Part shown: in pieces, positions 48,387 through 57,494 of the stretch
Layout of the letters: every line of letters begins with the position of its first letter
Numbering within the stretch: the first letter of the stretch is position 1
Assembly (NCBI RefSeq): GCF_014207655.1
Contig: NZ_JACHHJ010000003.1
Location: forward strand, 186,001 to 250,000
From: Geomicrobium halophilum
GTDB taxonomy: Bacteria; Bacillota; Bacilli; Bacillales; Marinococcaceae
DNA: 64,000 nucleotides
Direction: 5' to 3'
Program-made: the position numbers and the translations under genes
The notes under the pieces: model-generated
Told to the model about the DNA's origin: nothing
What the model saw: only the letters and a program-made list of their open reading frames with translations
Databases searched by the model: none

Positions 48387-49517
48387 ATGAAGATAGGAAT
48401 TATCGGTAATTACGGCCATGATAATAATGGTGACGAAGCGATATTGCAGGGTGTACTGTCACAACTTAAAGAGATTGGTGTTTCTATAGAAAATATCGTG
48501 ATTTTTAGTAATAACCCAGATAAAACGAAAGAACGTTTCCAAGTACAGGCCGTCCCTTTACTTGAAAAACGTGGCACCCTAATTTCTTCAGTAATTTCAA
48601 CAAGTCAACAAGCCAAGAAAACCATGGCAGATCTTGACGTTGTCATTCTTGGCGGCGGCGGCTTACTTATGGATATGTACAAACGCGATGCTCCTTTATA
48701 TAGTACGTTAGGGAGTCTAGCTAAAAAAAGCGGGTGTCGTTTACTCATTCACGCCGTTGGGGCAGGTCCGATTACAACCACTGCTGGCAAGTTTTTTATC
48801 AAACGTCTTGTTAAACAGGCGGATGCTGTAACTGTACGTGACGAGCAATCACAGCGTCTTTTATCAAATATAACTGGCCGGCAAGATATAACAGTCATTG
48901 ATGACCCTGCTTTTGCAATCCCCAATGCTCCAAGCAAAGAGAAAACAGCATCTATTCAAAGAATAGGTATTACGGCTGCTCCATACTACAGTAAGAGATA
49001 CTGGCCGACACATGATGAGGATAAATACCAGAAATACATAAAAGGAATCGCTGCTGCTGCAGACAAAATTATCGAAACCCACGGGGCTGCACTTACTTTT
49101 TTTTCTACAAAATACCCGGAGGATGTAGATGTAAGCAGGGATATCCACGCAGCCATGACCAACCAAAAGTCAGCTACGTTGATCGATACACATTTAGGTC
49201 CAGATGCAATCTTAGAAACTGCTGCTAAACAAGACGTGGTCATCGGAACAAGGCTGCATTCCCTTATCCTTGCAGTAAAGGTGTGCACGCCAGTTATTGG
49301 CATCGAGTACCACCATAAAGTAAGACATTTCATGGAACAGATGGACGAAGCTCCGTTCTCTCATGAAATTCCCAATTCTCAAGAAGGAATCATACATTCT
49401 ATTCATCATTTCCAGAATCATTGGGAAGCGACACAGAACCGTTTTGCAAGAAAATCATCAACCATTCAAGATCAAGCCGTCAGGAGTCTTGATTCATACG
49501 AGTGGTTACATGGATAG
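48387..49517 (+). CDS. csaB: Polysaccharide pyruvyl transferase CsaB
   Basis: CsaB adds ketal pyruvate to the secondary cell-wall polymer, creating the ligand for SLH domains. The 376-residue protein has the family start IGIIGNYGHDNNGDEAIL, the GGGGLLMDMYK motif (about residue 90), HAVGAGPI, and the C-terminal IGTRLHSLIL with HH in GIEYHHKV. Two SLH proteins in this window and the SecA2-SlaP module support the role. AAGGGAG precedes the ATG. It begins the plus-strand polymer cluster. Confidence 0.93.
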   Translation: MKIGIIGNYGHDNNGDEAILQGVLSQLKEIGVSIENIVIFSNNPDKTKERFQVQAVPLLEKRGTLISSVISTSQQAKKTMADLDVVILGGGGLLMDMYKRDAPLYSTLGSLAKKSGCRLLIHAVGAGPITTTAGKFFIKRLVKQADAVTVRDEQSQRLLSNITGRQDITVIDDPAFAIPNAPSKEKTASIQRIGITAAPYYSKRYWPTHDEDKYQKYIKGIAAAADKIIETHGAALTFFSTKYPEDVDVSRDIHAAMTNQKSATLIDTHLGPDAILETAAKQDVVIGTRLHSLILAVKVCTPVIGIEYHHKVRHFMEQMDEAPFSHEIPNSQEGIIHSIHHFQNHWEATQNRFARKSSTIQDQAVRSLDSYEWLHG

Positions 49518-49585
49518 TGTATGTAAAATTATTTGTTAAGGAGCCCTAAGAACACAAGTTCAGAAAGAGATGGTGGACCTCCCTT

Positions 49586-50926
49586 ATGAACATCTTTTCT
49601 TACCCTAAAGAACGAGCCAACCAGCTGGCGTTAACACTCATTCTCGCCCTTGTCGTCTGGACAAGCATCGTCTTACTGTTCACACGCATATGGTCGGATA
49701 CGTTCCCCGGTGTTATCGGCTACGTAACTGAAGGTTTACTCTTGCTGATTTTAGGCTATGTCCTGTTTCATCCTGACATTGGCCGTAAACATATTTTTAA
49801 AAAATTACAGAATCCAATCAATTTCGCCTTCCTTCTTTTTATCGGTTTTGCGTTGATCAGCATGTTTATTAACAACGTGCCGCTTGCCCAAGGGGTATTG
49901 GGAGTTCGCGCAATATTTCAATTTATTCTACTTACCATTATCGTATTATTATTGGATATCCCTGAAAGTTGGGTGAAGCGCCTGTTCCATGTCATTCTTG
50001 GTATGGCTGTCATACAGTCGATAGTTGGAATTGGACAAGTGATTCTGGGTGTCCCTTTGCCTCTTACTGATATGGAAGGAAGAAGAAGTGTATCCATTGG
50101 AGAAGAAATCCGTGCATTTGGCTTTATGGACTCGAGCAATACACTTGCCGCTTTTATCATTGTAGCTGTTCTTTTAACGGTTCTGTACATATTTATGTAT
50201 CGATCTCAATTAAATCGGAAGTCAAAAATACTATATATCGTATTGCTTTCAATACTAATGATTGCTTTAACGCTTACGTTTTCAAGGCAAGCCTTCCTGG
50301 CATTAATTGGCTGCTTCGGTTTGTTGGGGCTACTCTTTAGAAAAAATAAAGCCTTTAAAATAATGCTGATTTCGTCTGCTACATTACTGGTTCTATTTAT
50401 TGTTGGTTACGGTTTGGCTATGATTTTCCTGGAAGGTTTCGCCCAACGAAACTTAAATACATTCGATCTCTTAAGAAACTACCGTGTATTAATGATTTTA
50501 AGCGGACTTATGGTTTTTACATTTAACCCTATTTTTGGTGTGGGGCCCGGGATGTTTGGGAGCAACGCTGCATTTTTCTTTAATTCACCTTTCCATGAGT
50601 TTATGATGGATGACATACCAGATGATATGACAACGGTTGACAATAACGCCCTTTATGTCTTCGTTGAGTACGGCATTATCGGTACGATCCTGTTCTTGTA
50701 TTTATTCTTCCGTATTTTCAAGCTGATGATATCCATGGCGGAAAGTCTCTCCCCGGCCGTTCTTTGGATTTCGGTGTTCGTATTAGCCTTTGGTATTGCT
50801 TTTCTGCTAATGGGCACATTATCCACCGTCTGGGAAAACCAGCCAATCTCGATCTTTTTCTGGCTATTCCTTGGTATCGCTGTGAACTGGTACAACCGGG
50901 GTAAAACTGCTGCAAAGGAGACGTAG
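49586..50926 (+). CDS. O-antigen ligase/polymerase-type membrane protein
   Basis: The 446-residue protein has about 11 hydrophobic segments and a large extracellular loop with the conserved-type segment (NPIFGVGPGMFG, about 310-360), the layout of the Wzy_C/O-antigen ligase family. It may polymerise the wall-polymer repeat unit that the adjacent transferases build. It is followed by the glycosyltransferase gene after 3 bases, so they are co-transcribed. Confidence 0.8.
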   Translation: MNIFSYPKERANQLALTLILALVVWTSIVLLFTRIWSDTFPGVIGYVTEGLLLLILGYVLFHPDIGRKHIFKKLQNPINFAFLLFIGFALISMFINNVPLAQGVLGVRAIFQFILLTIIVLLLDIPESWVKRLFHVILGMAVIQSIVGIGQVILGVPLPLTDMEGRRSVSIGEEIRAFGFMDSSNTLAAFIIVAVLLTVLYIFMYRSQLNRKSKILYIVLLSILMIALTLTFSRQAFLALIGCFGLLGLLFRKNKAFKIMLISSATLLVLFIVGYGLAMIFLEGFAQRNLNTFDLLRNYRVLMILSGLMVFTFNPIFGVGPGMFGSNAAFFFNSPFHEFMMDDIPDDMTTVDNNALYVFVEYGIIGTILFLYLFFRIFKLMISMAESLSPAVLWISVFVLAFGIAFLLMGTLSTVWENQPISIFFWLFLGIAVNWYNRGKTAAKET

Positions 50927-50929
50927 CCA

Positions 50930-52024
50930 ATGCGAATACTTGTGATTAGTAATATGTACCCTAGCCCCTCTTCTCCCGCATTCGGAATCTTCGTCAAAAA
51001 CCAAGTTGAAGGTTTACAGGCGGAAGGAATGGATCTTACTGTAGCCGCCATTCGTGACCCTCGAACTGAGAAATGGAATGTTCTGAAAAAATATTTACGC
51101 TGGGTGACCCATTCCCTCCTCCGTTTCACAAGAAACTATGATCTCGTTCATGCGCACTACGCCTTCCCATCAGGGTGGCTCGCCCGGTTACATTATCGCA
51201 TTCGTAAGGTCCCTTATATCGTAACCGTACATGGTGGAGATTTGAATAAAATGGCACAGAAGGGGTCTTTTTTTAAAAAACAAACGAAACGAATTTTAGA
51301 AGATGCAGCTCATGTCATTACGGTAGGCCCTGACCTCTACAAAGAAGTGACATCTAAATACAACATTCCCGAAGAACGTGTCTCCCTTCTGAATATGGGG
51401 GTAGACAGAAGTATATTTTACCCGCGAATAAATGAGCGAAATCCTTTTCAAACCAATCGTCAACAAAAGCATCTTCTTTTTGTTGGTAATCTTATCAAAG
51501 AAAAAGGTATTGAAGAGCTGCTTTCTGCTGTCGCCAGAATGTATTACGATGGGCAAAACGTTCGCTTGCACCTTGTCGGTGCCCCCAAATCGAATGACTA
51601 TGAACAAAAACTTCATGAGTTTGTTCAAACACTGGGCTTGGAGGAATGCGTTCAGTTTCACGGTCCGAAGTCTCAGGACGATGTTGCCCGTTACATGACC
51701 TATGCGGACTTGTTTATTCTCCCCTCGCACATTGAAGGTTTTGGACTTGTCGCCTTGGAGTCCATGGCCTGTGGAACACCTGTTGTCGCTAGCCGAACGG
51801 GCGGTTTGCCTTTTTTACTTTCTGGAGGAGCGGGTACATTAGCGGAACCCCAAAATATTGACTCCTTAACTTCAGCCATCGATGAAGTCCTTTCAAACTC
51901 AGAAGTACAAAAATGTCAAATAAACGCAGGCTTCGGGAAAGCAGAAAGTTTTGATGCTCGAAGTATTATCCAGGAGGTCGTTAACCTCTATCACCGAGCT
52001 GTAGAGGAGAAATCAACGCAATGA
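50930..52024 (+). CDS. GT4-family glycosyltransferase
   Basis: The 364-residue GT-B fold enzyme has an N-terminal acceptor domain (ISNMYPSPSSPAFGIFVKNQ, HAHYAFPSGW, VTVHGGDLN) and a C-terminal sugar-nucleotide domain (LLFVGNLIKEKGIEEL, LPSHIEGFGLVALESMACGT). The EGFGLVALE motif is the GT4 donor-binding E-x7-E. It probably adds a sugar to the lipid-linked wall-polymer unit; the specificity cannot be seen. It overlaps the next gene by 4 bases. Confidence 0.9.
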   Translation: MRILVISNMYPSPSSPAFGIFVKNQVEGLQAEGMDLTVAAIRDPRTEKWNVLKKYLRWVTHSLLRFTRNYDLVHAHYAFPSGWLARLHYRIRKVPYIVTVHGGDLNKMAQKGSFFKKQTKRILEDAAHVITVGPDLYKEVTSKYNIPEERVSLLNMGVDRSIFYPRINERNPFQTNRQQKHLLFVGNLIKEKGIEELLSAVARMYYDGQNVRLHLVGAPKSNDYEQKLHEFVQTLGLEECVQFHGPKSQDDVARYMTYADLFILPSHIEGFGLVALESMACGTPVVASRTGGLPFLLSGGAGTLAEPQNIDSLTSAIDEVLSNSEVQKCQINAGFGKAESFDARSIIQEVVNLYHRAVEEKSTQ

Positions 52025-52494
52025 AAAATAAAAAGAAAATCATGCTTATTTCCTCGGTTGGCGGACATCTTACCCAACTGATGCAGTTACAACCGCTCGT
52101 TGAAGAATATGATTATCATTTAGTCACCGAAAAAACAGAAGTCACGAAAAAAATGGCCGATCGTTATCAAATGTCTTTTCTTGTCTATGGTGCACGTAAT
52201 TATCTGTTTCGATATTTTTTCAAGTTCTCCTATAACGTGTTTAAATCCCTATTTCTTTTTATTTGCGAGAGGCCAAATGTAGTCATTACAACTGGAACAC
52301 ATACAGCCGTCCCGATGTGTTACATCGCAAAACTCTTTCGAAAAAAAGTCGTTTACATCGAAAGTTTTGCAAAAACGAACTCCCCGACATTATCGGGCCG
52401 AATGGTTTATCCAATTGCTGACCTCTTCATCGTCCAATGGGAAAGCATGCTCACCCATTATCCAAAAGCCGTACATGGGGGGTCGATTTATTGA
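52021..52494 (+). CDS. PssD/Alg14-type membrane subunit of a split glycosyltransferase
   Basis: The 157-residue protein corresponds to the N-terminal half of a GT-B enzyme (Alg14/CpsF/PssD family): LISSVGGHLTQLMQL near the start, a hydrophobic membrane-binding stretch around residue 70, and VITTGTHTAVPMCY. It needs the catalytic partner encoded immediately downstream. The ATG overlaps the upstream stop (ATGA), and its own stop overlaps the next start by 4 bases. Confidence 0.85.
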   Translation: MKNKKKIMLISSVGGHLTQLMQLQPLVEEYDYHLVTEKTEVTKKMADRYQMSFLVYGARNYLFRYFFKFSYNVFKSLFLFICERPNVVITTGTHTAVPMCYIAKLFRKKVVYIESFAKTNSPTLSGRMVYPIADLFIVQWESMLTHYPKAVHGGSIY

Positions 52495-52967
52495 TACTTG
52501 TCGTCGTAGGAACCCAAGAACTCCCATTCACACGATTATTGCAAGAGGTTGAGGACCTTGTTAAAACAGGAAGTATCCAAGAGAAGGTTCTAGTACAGAA
52601 TGGGCATACGCCCGTTGAACATTTTTCTTACTTAGACTGCACCCCCTTTTTTAGCTACGAAAAAATGGATGAGCTCTATGATCAAGCGCGTGTGATTATT
52701 TCACATGGTGGAACAGGCTCACTGATTACCGGCATTAAAAAAGGGAAACCTGTCATCGCTAGTGCTCGGCTTTCAAAATATGGAGAGCATAATGATGATC
52801 ATCAAGAAGAAATCATCGCTCAATTCGTGGAAACCAAGCATATTTTGAGTAGCGGTGATTTGGCCAAAGATCTGGACAGTGTAAATGAAGGGTTTCTTCC
52901 TGCCCCTTTTGAAAGCGGGAGGAAAAAGATTTTGAATAAGCTGAGAAGCTTTATCGAAGATAGTTAG
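52491..52967 (+). CDS. PssE/Alg13-type catalytic subunit of a split glycosyltransferase
   Basis: The 158-residue protein is the C-terminal, donor-binding half of the same GT-B enzyme (Glyco_tran_28_C): it starts (M)ILVVVGTQELPFTRLLQEV and has ISHGGTGSLITGIKKGKPVI. The start is a TTG at 52491 overlapping the upstream TGA, with GGGGGG 8 bases upstream; the ATG at 52437 lies in the wrong context inside the upstream gene. Alg13/Alg14-type pairs add the second sugar to lipid carriers. Confidence 0.85.
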   Translation: MILVVVGTQELPFTRLLQEVEDLVKTGSIQEKVLVQNGHTPVEHFSYLDCTPFFSYEKMDELYDQARVIISHGGTGSLITGIKKGKPVIASARLSKYGEHNDDHQEEIIAQFVETKHILSSGDLAKDLDSVNEGFLPAPFESGRKKILNKLRSFIEDS

Positions 52968-52999
52968 ATTACGACAGCACCTTTGGAAAGGCTGAGATT

Positions 53000-54538
53000 A
53001 TGAAAGGAAAGCAGTTATTAGCCATTATTGGTTCCGTCGCGCTTATTAACCTTCTCGCAAGGTTTATCGGCTTTTTTCGCGAGGTGGTTGCCAGCTATCA
53101 ATTTGGCACAAGCTACCAGGCAGACAGCGTGATTATTGCTTACACTGTCCCTAACTTTCTATATGTGGTTGCAGGCGGCGCTATAACAACAGCATTTATA
53201 TCGATATATAGCAAAATCAACGATCCCATAGAGCAACGTAAATATCTAGAATCCTTTTTCGGTTGGCTCTCGCTGGGACTTATTGTTTTAACCCTCATTT
53301 TCGTTTTTTTCTCAGATGCTCTGATTGACTTATTATTCACCGGTTTAGATACGAAAACGGCTGATTTATCCAACCAACTATTTCAAGTCATGGCACCGGC
53401 AACATTGTTTTTAATTCTCTCCATGTGGCTCATGGGATTGTTAAATGTTAACAACCGCTTCACAAAAGCAGCATTAGCAACCTTAATTATGAATGGTTCT
53501 TTTTTGGTTATAGCTATTGTATTCTTTCCAAGGCTCGGCCCTTTTGCGCATGGATATGGGGCCATTGCAAGTGCTATCTTAATGTTTGTGTTTCTCGTCT
53601 ATTATAATAAAAGAAATCAATTTTTTCATTTTCGCCCTCGTATAAAGCGTTCCCCTGAACTAGGGAGGACGATGAAAATGATGATTCCGATTATGCTTGG
53701 GAGTACATCTCTACAGCTTTATTTTTTACTTCATCGTATGTTTGGATCCTGGCTGGATGAAGGGTTTATAACTGCGTTAAACCATACATCTAAGTTAGTG
53801 CAAATGCCCCAAACTGTGCTGATGACTGCAGTAACTACGGTGATATATCCGCTTCTTTCAAGACAAGTGGCAAAGCGAGAATACGACAGTATTTCTAGGC
53901 TTTATGGTCAGGGCTTAAATATGATGGCTCTTGCGATCATCCCGGTCTCTGTATTTATATATTTTTTTTCGGAGCCTCTTGTAAGTGCCATTTTTCAATA
54001 TGGAAACTTCACCGAAGAATCAACAGATATGGCGGTTCCGCTATTGCAAGTATTTATCATCGGGATGTTCTTTCATGCAGCGAACGTGTATATCACGCGT
54101 TTCTACTACGCATATGAACGATCCATCTACCCGTTAGTTGTGAGTCTGATATCAGTACTGGGAATAAATGTAGCCCTTAACTTTATTCTTATCGAACCCT
54201 ACGGTGCGGTAGGACTCGCATGGGGGACAACCATTAGTGCAGGATGTAATTTCCTCCTTCTCTTCATTGGGATCAGAGGTATACTAAAATGGGAAAAAAA
54301 CATCCAGTGGAAAGCCATGTTCATTACTGTTGGAAAACTAGGTCTCCTAGTCGCCAGCCTATGTATTGGTTTAGCAGGATTTATGACGCTATTCGATCCG
54401 TCCAACCCATTTTTCGCCTTACTAAGTGGCGGAGTGGTGTTTTTATCATTATTTACCATCTTGTTATTCGTTCTTCGCTTCCCTGAACTCGATTATGTAA
54501 GAGAGACCTTGAATAGGAAAATAGGAAAAAAACAGTAA
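53000..54538 (+). CDS. MurJ/Wzx-type lipid-linked oligosaccharide flippase
   Basis: The 512-residue protein has about 14 membrane helices and the MviN/MurJ-type start (VALINLLARFIGFFREVVAS, DSVIIAYTVPNFLY). This family flips lipid II or polymer repeat units across the membrane. Its place in the polymer cluster suggests it moves the secondary wall-polymer unit rather than lipid II; sequence alone cannot decide. It follows the transferase pair by about 30 bases. Confidence 0.88.
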   Translation: MKGKQLLAIIGSVALINLLARFIGFFREVVASYQFGTSYQADSVIIAYTVPNFLYVVAGGAITTAFISIYSKINDPIEQRKYLESFFGWLSLGLIVLTLIFVFFSDALIDLLFTGLDTKTADLSNQLFQVMAPATLFLILSMWLMGLLNVNNRFTKAALATLIMNGSFLVIAIVFFPRLGPFAHGYGAIASAILMFVFLVYYNKRNQFFHFRPRIKRSPELGRTMKMMIPIMLGSTSLQLYFLLHRMFGSWLDEGFITALNHTSKLVQMPQTVLMTAVTTVIYPLLSRQVAKREYDSISRLYGQGLNMMALAIIPVSVFIYFFSEPLVSAIFQYGNFTEESTDMAVPLLQVFIIGMFFHAANVYITRFYYAYERSIYPLVVSLISVLGINVALNFILIEPYGAVGLAWGTTISAGCNFLLLFIGIRGILKWEKNIQWKAMFITVGKLGLLVASLCIGLAGFMTLFDPSNPFFALLSGGVVFLSLFTILLFVLRFPELDYVRETLNRKIGKKQ

Positions 54539-54615
54539 GATTGACGTTTCGTTTGTAAAGGAACCGAGACCGTTTAGTCTTCACCCTACATATTGAACTG
54601 ATAAGGAGGACTTCT

Positions 54616-55374
54616 ATGAAATTAAGAAAACACCGATGGCCGCTGTTAAGTATTCCTTTACTATTCACCTTTTTTGTAACTGCTTGTTCTGAACTTGATG
54701 CAGACGCTGATGAACAAGCAGAAGCCGCAAGTGATGACTGGGTTGAAAGCGAATTGGAATCGATGGACAGTAACTTGAAGGATGTTGAAGGTCGTGTGGA
54801 TACACTTGCCGATGAAGTGGAATTGCTCAGTGAGGGCCGTACATTTTACGATGTTCAAAGTCATTATCATGCCTTTGATGAAATTGAATTTTTATATGAG
54901 CGGGGAACCATCAATGGTTATCGAGACGGGAACTTCCGACCTGGGAATGAGATCTCTCGCGGGCAAACTGCAGCGATGATTGACAGGGAACTTAACCTTT
55001 CTATCCCCGACAATTATGAACTACAGGTCACTGACGTATCTTCTAGCAACGAATATTATGACGAGCTTCGCGCAATGGAATATCACGGCATCATGAATGG
55101 TCATAAGGGAGAAATGCAGCCGAATGCACCCCTCAAACGCTCGCAAATGGCTCGTGTACTCGTTCGAGCAATGCCAGAGAAAATTCCAGAAGCATCTAGC
55201 CATCACCTTTTCACAGATATGAATGAAAATACCTCTGGTTACGTTGAAGTGAACCGTATTGCAGATGCGAATATAACAACCACCATTGAAAGTGCTTTTC
55301 GCCCGAATGAAGCAACCAGCCGCGCTCAATTTGCACTTTTTATGGCCAGAACGACAGAGGAATCCTTTCGTTAG
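54616..55374 (+). CDS. SLH-domain lipoprotein
   Basis: The 252-residue protein has a lipoprotein signal (PLLFTFFVTAC, lipid cysteine about residue 23), an acidic coiled-coil-like segment (45-75), and three SLH domains (about 75-250; INGYRDGNFRPGNEISRGQT, MNGHKGEMQPNAPLKRSQMA, FRPNEATSRAQFALFM). A lipid anchor plus SLH domains could tie the membrane to pyruvylated wall polymer. AAGGAGG precedes the ATG by about 7 bases. It ends the plus-strand polymer cluster, followed by a terminator. Confidence 0.9.
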   Translation: MKLRKHRWPLLSIPLLFTFFVTACSELDADADEQAEAASDDWVESELESMDSNLKDVEGRVDTLADEVELLSEGRTFYDVQSHYHAFDEIEFLYERGTINGYRDGNFRPGNEISRGQTAAMIDRELNLSIPDNYELQVTDVSSSNEYYDELRAMEYHGIMNGHKGEMQPNAPLKRSQMARVLVRAMPEKIPEASSHHLFTDMNENTSGYVEVNRIADANITTTIESAFRPNEATSRAQFALFMARTTEESFR

Positions 55375-55432
55375 GATGAAAGGTCATTTCAGAGGCTGTA
55401 TCCAAAGTTATTTACGAAATTTGAATCCCAAA

Positions 55433-55468
55433 ACAAGCGATCCCGTACCACTATTAAAGTGATACGGG
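55433..55468 (+). repeat. Dispersed palindromic repeat, copy 1
   Basis: AACAAGCGATCCCGTACCAC followed by T(A)TTAAAGTGATACGGG is shared, nearly base for base over about 36 positions, with the minus strand of 60,460-60,497. The flanks differ. It looks like a transposable or recombining terminator cassette. Confidence 0.65.
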
Positions 55469-55470
55469 AT
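55440..55470 (+). terminator. Terminator after the SLH lipoprotein gene
   Basis: ATCCCGTA-C-CACT pairs with AGTG-A-TACGGGAT (one mismatch) followed by TATTTTG. The same palindrome recurs inverted at 60,460-60,497. Confidence 0.75.
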
Positions 55471-55602
55471 TATTTTGAGAGCTAGCTAATTGCTTATCCT
55501 ATTTGGGGATAACCCCTTCATTTAATATATTATCCCTTGTAATGGTTATCCCCATTGAGTAGCCAATCTCAACCGCAGAAACGAAGTCCGTCCCGACGAT
55601 TT

Positions 55603-56997
55603 TTATTTCCTTTGTTCGATTTGAACATCCGTATAGTAATGTCTCAAAATCTCACCGTATGTGTATCCTGCTTCAGCCATTCCTAGCGCACCCCACTGGC
55701 TCATGCCAAGTCCATGGCCCCAGCCGCCACCGGTAAATGTGATTGCCTCGTCCATTTTTCTAGCATGGTTTACATACTCCACTCCATCACTCGTCCGTAC
55801 TGGCAAGTTGTACCCTGATAATATCGTGGTTTCATTATCCGCCAATACCATTTCTAAACCATTTAATGAACCGACATTCTCCGTACCTCCTCCTGCGACC
55901 CGTACTTCCATATTGGCTTGTCCATCCGTCCTTACATCAAACAGTGTGCTATTGAGTGTTAGGCCGAGTGCAGAACGAATGGAGTCAGCTGAACTACTGC
56001 CTTCAGGAACAGTTTTCACTGCCGTGGTGTCACCATGGGCACCCGAAATCGTAAGCTGCTGAACTCGGCCCGCTTGGCTTCGATCCGTCACTTGGATATC
56101 CGTGACAGTCCAGCCATCACCGAACAAGTACGCCCCCATCTCAGAGGCAGAAATGCTGCTTTCCCAGCGATGACGTGGATTATTAGGGTGACTGTCATAC
56201 GAATCTTCTACTCCGCGTATGTAAGGAACATTACTCACCCATACATTTTCACTATTCTCTGTATGACCTCCTGAACTAGAATGATAAAACGCATTGATGA
56301 TAGTACCATTGTGGGTTACATACTCACCACTCGTTTCATCAACCGCTTGGTTTGTACGACTATGTTCACCAGTTTTGCCGACATAAACTTGGTCTATGAT
56401 TGTATCAACAAGGTATGGTTTTGTATCCATGGCAGATTTGGCAAAGTTTCGAGCGGCTACGGATTGCGCTTTTAATGCTTCCAAATGCCAGTTAGCACTC
56501 ATTTCTCTAGGCACTACTCCACGCAAATAGTCGTTAATATCAAGCAAATTATGTACCCGTAAACGACTTTCGCCTTCTAATGCCGGGCGAACTTCCAATG
56601 ATCCGCGGTATCTGTTCGTTGTGAATCGATGGGCACCTGCCACTTGAACACTGGTAATACTTAAGTCTTGCCCATACTCTGCTGTTTCTTCTTCCAAACG
56701 AAATCCTTGAGCTGAATACTTGAGACTGTCACTACTGCTCAGACGAATACCCACCCGGCCTGTTGACGAGTAGCGAAATTCGATGGTTCCACTATAGTTC
56801 ACAAGTCTTCCCGTATCAAGGTTGACTAAACGATAAGAGCCACTTGGCGTTACTGTAAAAGTTTGTGACGGTATTAACCGAACATTCACTGTTTCATCAT
56901 ACTCAATGGCGTATACCTGCTTATCGCCGAGCCCCTCCCAAACGATTACACCTACAATGAGAACGATTAGGCTCGTAATGGACCGTTTTATACCCAT
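55603..56997 (-). CDS. SpoIID/LytB-domain wall protein
   Basis: The 464-residue secreted protein has a signal peptide (SLIVLIVGVIVWEGLGDKQV, to about residue 30) and a SpoIID domain (about 150-455) with LDINDYLRGVVPREMSANWH, EALKAQSVAARNFA, the HSSSGGHTENSENVW motif and GHGLGMSQWGALGMAEAG. SpoIID enzymes are lytic transglycosylases; B. subtilis LytB, the vegetative paralogue, enhances the LytC amidase. This gene is next to the wall-polymer genes, as lytB is near tag genes. The small coiled-coil gene upstream is co-oriented. Confidence 0.9.
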   Translation of the reverse strand: MGIKRSITSLIVLIVGVIVWEGLGDKQVYAIEYDETVNVRLIPSQTFTVTPSGSYRLVNLDTGRLVNYSGTIEFRYSSTGRVGIRLSSSDSLKYSAQGFRLEEETAEYGQDLSITSVQVAGAHRFTTNRYRGSLEVRPALEGESRLRVHNLLDINDYLRGVVPREMSANWHLEALKAQSVAARNFAKSAMDTKPYLVDTIIDQVYVGKTGEHSRTNQAVDETSGEYVTHNGTIINAFYHSSSGGHTENSENVWVSNVPYIRGVEDSYDSHPNNPRHRWESSISASEMGAYLFGDGWTVTDIQVTDRSQAGRVQQLTISGAHGDTTAVKTVPEGSSSADSIRSALGLTLNSTLFDVRTDGQANMEVRVAGGGTENVGSLNGLEMVLADNETTILSGYNLPVRTSDGVEYVNHARKMDEAITFTGGGWGHGLGMSQWGALGMAEAGYTYGEILRHYYTDVQIEQRK

Positions 56998-57022
56998 GCT
57001 ATTTACCTACCTCTTATTTTGT

Positions 57023-57241
57023 TTACCGTGCTTTTAACTGTTCAACTTCTTCTTCTAGTTCTTTAATCTCTTCTTCCAGATCACTAATGCGATCACTGAA
57101 AGGTGCTAGTTGTTCAAGCACCCAGTCCACGCTGGCAATGACAGGAGAGGCATTTGCAATCATGTCATTTTTCATAAGCAGGCTCCCCAGCAGGAAAACA
57201 AAAACAGTTAATGAACCTCCAATTGCTAATTTTCTTATCAT
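57023..57241 (-). CDS. Small membrane-anchored coiled-coil protein
   Basis: The 72-residue protein has an N-terminal membrane helix or signal (LAIGGSLTVFVFLLGSLLM) and a C-terminal heptad-rich coiled coil (RISDLEEEIKELEEEVEQL). AGGAGGG lies about 8 bases before the ATG, so it is expressed. It sits 25 bases upstream of the SpoIID/LytB gene and probably shares its transcript; in position it resembles B. subtilis lytA, but no sequence match is claimed. Function unknown. Confidence 0.75.
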   Translation of the reverse strand: MIRKLAIGGSLTVFVFLLGSLLMKNDMIANASPVIASVDWVLEQLAPFSDRISDLEEEIKELEEEVEQLKAR

Positions 57242-57397
57242 ATTTCAACCCTCCTGATGTTATATATGTATGAAAATTATACCAAATATTTCACTAGAAT
57301 TGTAGATTTCATTAGGTAAAATATCCCTTGACAGAACGGGTATGCTAAAAAGATCATTTATAAAATCATGTAAAAAACATATTTATTGACTGTTTTA

Positions 57398-57406
57398 TGC
57401 TATAAT
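57398..57406 (+). promoter_or_regulatory. Extended -10 promoter of tagO
   Basis: TGCTATAAT at 57398-57406 is a perfect TGn-TATAAT extended -10 element, about 90 bases upstream of the tagO start. No strong -35 is needed for this type. Confidence 0.55.
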
Positions 57407-57494
57407 GATTCAAGGTAAAAAATAGTAACGTTTAATTCAACTTTTCATGATGAATCCATTTTAATATGGGTATGGTAAAATTGGAGGTCAAGGT

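Noticed and set aside
53000-54538. Naming the flippase murJ outright
   Set aside because: MurJ and Wzx-type flippases share the fold and the position in a polymer cluster favours a different cargo, so no symbol was assigned.
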